From Planctomycetaceae bacterium (GTDB lineage Bacteria > Planctomycetota > Phycisphaerae > Phycisphaerales > SM1A02): a stretch of DNA of 6,277 nt. Position numbers and translations under genes: made by a program. The stretch is taken from NCBI GenBank assembly GCA_947474205.1, contig CANJIC010000118.1:1-6277 (forward strand), read 5' to 3'. The notes under the pieces are model-generated. The model was given only the letters and a program-made list of their open reading frames with translations. It was not told where the DNA came from and did no database searches. Positions 4,577-6,277 of this stretch are shown one piece after another; the stretch's first letter is position 1, and each line of letters starts with the position of its first letter.

Positions 4577-6277
4577 TCAGCTCCGCGAAATTCGCCTGTG
4601 CTTAAACTTGGTTGGAACGCTGTCGGGGCCCGCGCCATTGCGCTTGCGGTGATCGGATTCGTACTCGCTCCAGCCGCCGTGATAGAAAAACAATTTTCCA
4701 TCGCCTTCAAAAGCAAGAATGTGCGTGGCCACGCGGTCCAAGAACCAGCGATCATGGCTGATGCACAGCACCGTGCCCGCAAAGTTCTGCACCGCCTCTT
4801 CCAGCGCACGCATGGTGTTCACGTCAATGTCGTTGGTGGGCTCGTCAAGCAAAATAACATTGGCGCCGCTGGTCAGCATGCGCGCCAAGTGCACGCGGTT
4901 GCGCTCACCACCAGAAAGAACGCCAACCAACTTCTGCTGCTCGGTGCCGCCAAATCCGTAGCGACTGACATACGCGCGGCTATTCACCGTGGCGCTGCCC
5001 AACTTAATTTCCTCAACACCCCCAGAAATCGCCTGCCAAACGCTGTCTTTATCGCTAAGCGTGTCGCGCGTTTGCTCCAAATACGCAAGCTTGACAGTCT
5101 CGCCAATCTTCAAAGTTCCGCCGTCTGGCTTCTCTTGCCCGGTGATCATGCGAAACAGCGTGGTCTTGCCAGCGCCGTTGGGCCCAACAATTCCAACCAC
5201 CGCGCCTGGCGGAATTAAAAAGTTCACATCATCAAGCAACGCGTTGTCGCCAAAGTTCTTGCTCACTCCAATAGCCTCAACCACCACCGTGCCAAGCCGC
5301 GGCCCCGGCGGAATATAAATTTCAATCTCCTTAATCTTCATCTTGGAGTCTTCATTCAACATCTGCTCGTAACTGGCCACGCGCGCCTTGCTCTTGGTCA
5401 TGCGCCCCTTGGGATTCTTGCGAATCCAATCCAACTCACGCGCCAACGCCCGCTGCCGCTGACCCTCTTGCTTGGACTCCAGCGCCAAACGCTTCTCTTT
5501 CTGCTCCAACCAACCCGTGTAGTTGCCCTTATAAGGAATGCCCTCGCCACGATCCAACTCCAAAATCCAAGTCGCCACGTTGTCCAAGAAATATCGATCA
5601 TGCGTAACCGCAATCACCGTGCCCTTGTATTGCTGCAAATGATGCTCCAACCAATCCACGCTCTCCGCGTCCAAATGGTTGGTGGGCTCGTCCAACAGCA
5701 AAATATCAGGCTTTTTCAGCAATAAACGACACAACGCCACGCGCCGCTTCTCGCCACCCGAACATGTATTTAAAGGTTGATCCGCCGGCGGGCAACGCAG
5801 CGCATCCATTGCCATTTCCAATTGATGATCAACCGTCCACGCGTCAAACTTCTCCAGTTGCTCTTGCACCACGGCCAGGCGATCCAATGTTTTCTCCATC
5901 GCTGCATCATCAAGTGGCTGCGCCAACTTCTCATTCAGGCGATCAAACTCCGCCAACAAATCAAAGGTGCCCTGCGCGCCTTCACGAACCAACTCAAGCG
6001 CGGTGCGCGTCTCGCCAAGCAATGGTTCTTGCTCTAAATAGCCCACTTCGTAGCCATTTGCCGCCCAAATCTTGCCGTCATACACCTTGTCCACGCCGGC
6101 CATTAATTTAAGCAGCGTGCTTTTGCCTGAGCCGTTCAACCCCAGCACGCCAATCTTTGCACCGTAATAGTAAGACAGCGACACGTCCTTCAGAATGACA
6201 CGCTTGTCAATTTCCTTGGTCACGCCAGTCATGGAAAAAATGACTTGCGTTGTTTCGTTGCCTGTTGTTGGAGCGGC
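4577..6277 (-). CDS. ettA: ABC-F ATPase, energy-dependent translational throttle EttA (5' end beyond the window)
   Basis: EttA-type ABC-F proteins bind the ribosomal E site and gate early elongation according to ATP state; they are cytoplasmic and not transporters. Numbering from the ATG at 6232, domain 1 has Walker A GLNGSGKST (31-39), Q68, signature CSGGEKRR (157-164), Walker B LLLDEP with E182, and H211. The arm insertion is at ~73-140. The linker that reaches tRNA runs ~238-300. Domain 2 has Walker A GPNGAGKTT (350-358), signature LSGGERNR (439-446), E464 and H493. IPPGPRLG, GETVKLA and DRGEGIP are EttA-like. The frame stays open from 6232 to the edge; QVIFSMTGV matches QFVYTMHRV near the E. 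coli EttA N-terminus, and no ATG, GTG or TTG lies in those 15 codons. The true start is therefore outside the window. The visible 566 residues fit the usual ~555 plus a short extension. The first signature has Cys157 where Leu is usual. Confidence 0.95.
   Translation of the reverse strand, partial: AAPTTGNETTQVIFSMTGVTKEIDKRVILKDVSLSYYYGAKIGVLGLNGSGKSTLLKLMAGVDKVYDGKIWAANGYEVGYLEQEPLLGETRTALELVREGAQGTFDLLAEFDRLNEKLAQPLDDAAMEKTLDRLAVVQEQLEKFDAWTVDHQLEMAMDALRCPPADQPLNTCSGGEKRRVALCRLLLKKPDILLLDEPTNHLDAESVDWLEHHLQQYKGTVIAVTHDRYFLDNVATWILELDRGEGIPYKGNYTGWLEQKEKRLALESKQEGQRQRALARELDWIRKNPKGRMTKSKARVASYEQMLNEDSKMKIKEIEIYIPPGPRLGTVVVEAIGVSKNFGDNALLDDVNFLIPPGAVVGIVGPNGAGKTTLFRMITGQEKPDGGTLKIGETVKLAYLEQTRDTLSDKDSVWQAISGGVEEIKLGSATVNSRAYVSRYGFGGTEQQKLVGVLSGGERNRVHLARMLTSGANVILLDEPTNDIDVNTMRALEEAVQNFAGTVLCISHDRWFLDRVATHILAFEGDGKLFFYHGGWSEYESDHRKRNGAGPDSVPTKFKHRRISRS

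Noticed and set aside
4439..5218. 259-codon + strand frame opposite the ABC-F gene
   Set aside because: The - strand carries the complete second ATPase domain of EttA here; the + strand product has no domain and unlikely composition.
1..6277. A new defence, mobile or biosynthetic system
   Set aside because: All but one full gene belong to well-known housekeeping families. There are no transposase, integrase, toxin-antitoxin, nuclease or CRISPR signals, and the one unknown gene sits in a standard lipid A operon.

Overview
This 6.3 kb window looks like a chromosomal segment from a Gram-negative-type bacterium that makes lipid A. The best guess is Planctomycetota, possibly Phycisphaerae. That guess rests on three things: LpxC fused to FabZ (also known in Bacteroidota, so not decisive), a fairly GC-rich composition, and coding starts that mostly lack a Shine-Dalgarno sequence. 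I see no mobile element, phage gene, CRISPR array, tRNA or rRNA. It reads as ordinary housekeeping DNA with a few local curiosities.

Region 1 (1-3074, + strand) is a compact lipid A operon. The last codons of an upstream gene overlap by ATGA with a bifunctional lpxC-fabZ gene. After 24 bp comes lpxA, and after 18 bp more an unrecognised 245-residue protein with a helical N-terminus and an acidic tail. FabZ turns over 3-hydroxyacyl-ACP. LpxA uses 3-hydroxyacyl-ACP to acylate UDP-GlcNAc, and LpxC deacetylates the LpxA product. The fusion therefore joins the committed lipid A step to the enzyme competing for the same acyl-ACP pool.

Region 2 (3075-3221) is a convergent intergenic gap. It starts with an A+T-rich tandem array of about 14 bp units, whose first unit contains the stop codon of the upstream gene. 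Two short hairpins follow.

Region 3 (3222-6277, - strand) holds two genes transcribed leftward. Nearer the right edge is an ABC-F translation factor of the EttA type. Its 5' end runs off the window: the reading frame stays open to the edge and the residues before the first ATG still align with EttA. After 188 bp comes an M24 (pita-bread) metallopeptidase of the Xaa-Pro aminopeptidase/prolidase kind. The 188 bp gap carries a repeated GCAACTT word and a small hairpin. The two genes have no evident functional link to the lipid A operon.

I found no convincing new multi-gene system. The best candidates for a second look are the unrecognised gene in the lpx operon, the stop-codon-containing tandem repeat, and residue changes in LpxC, LpxA and the ABC-F protein.
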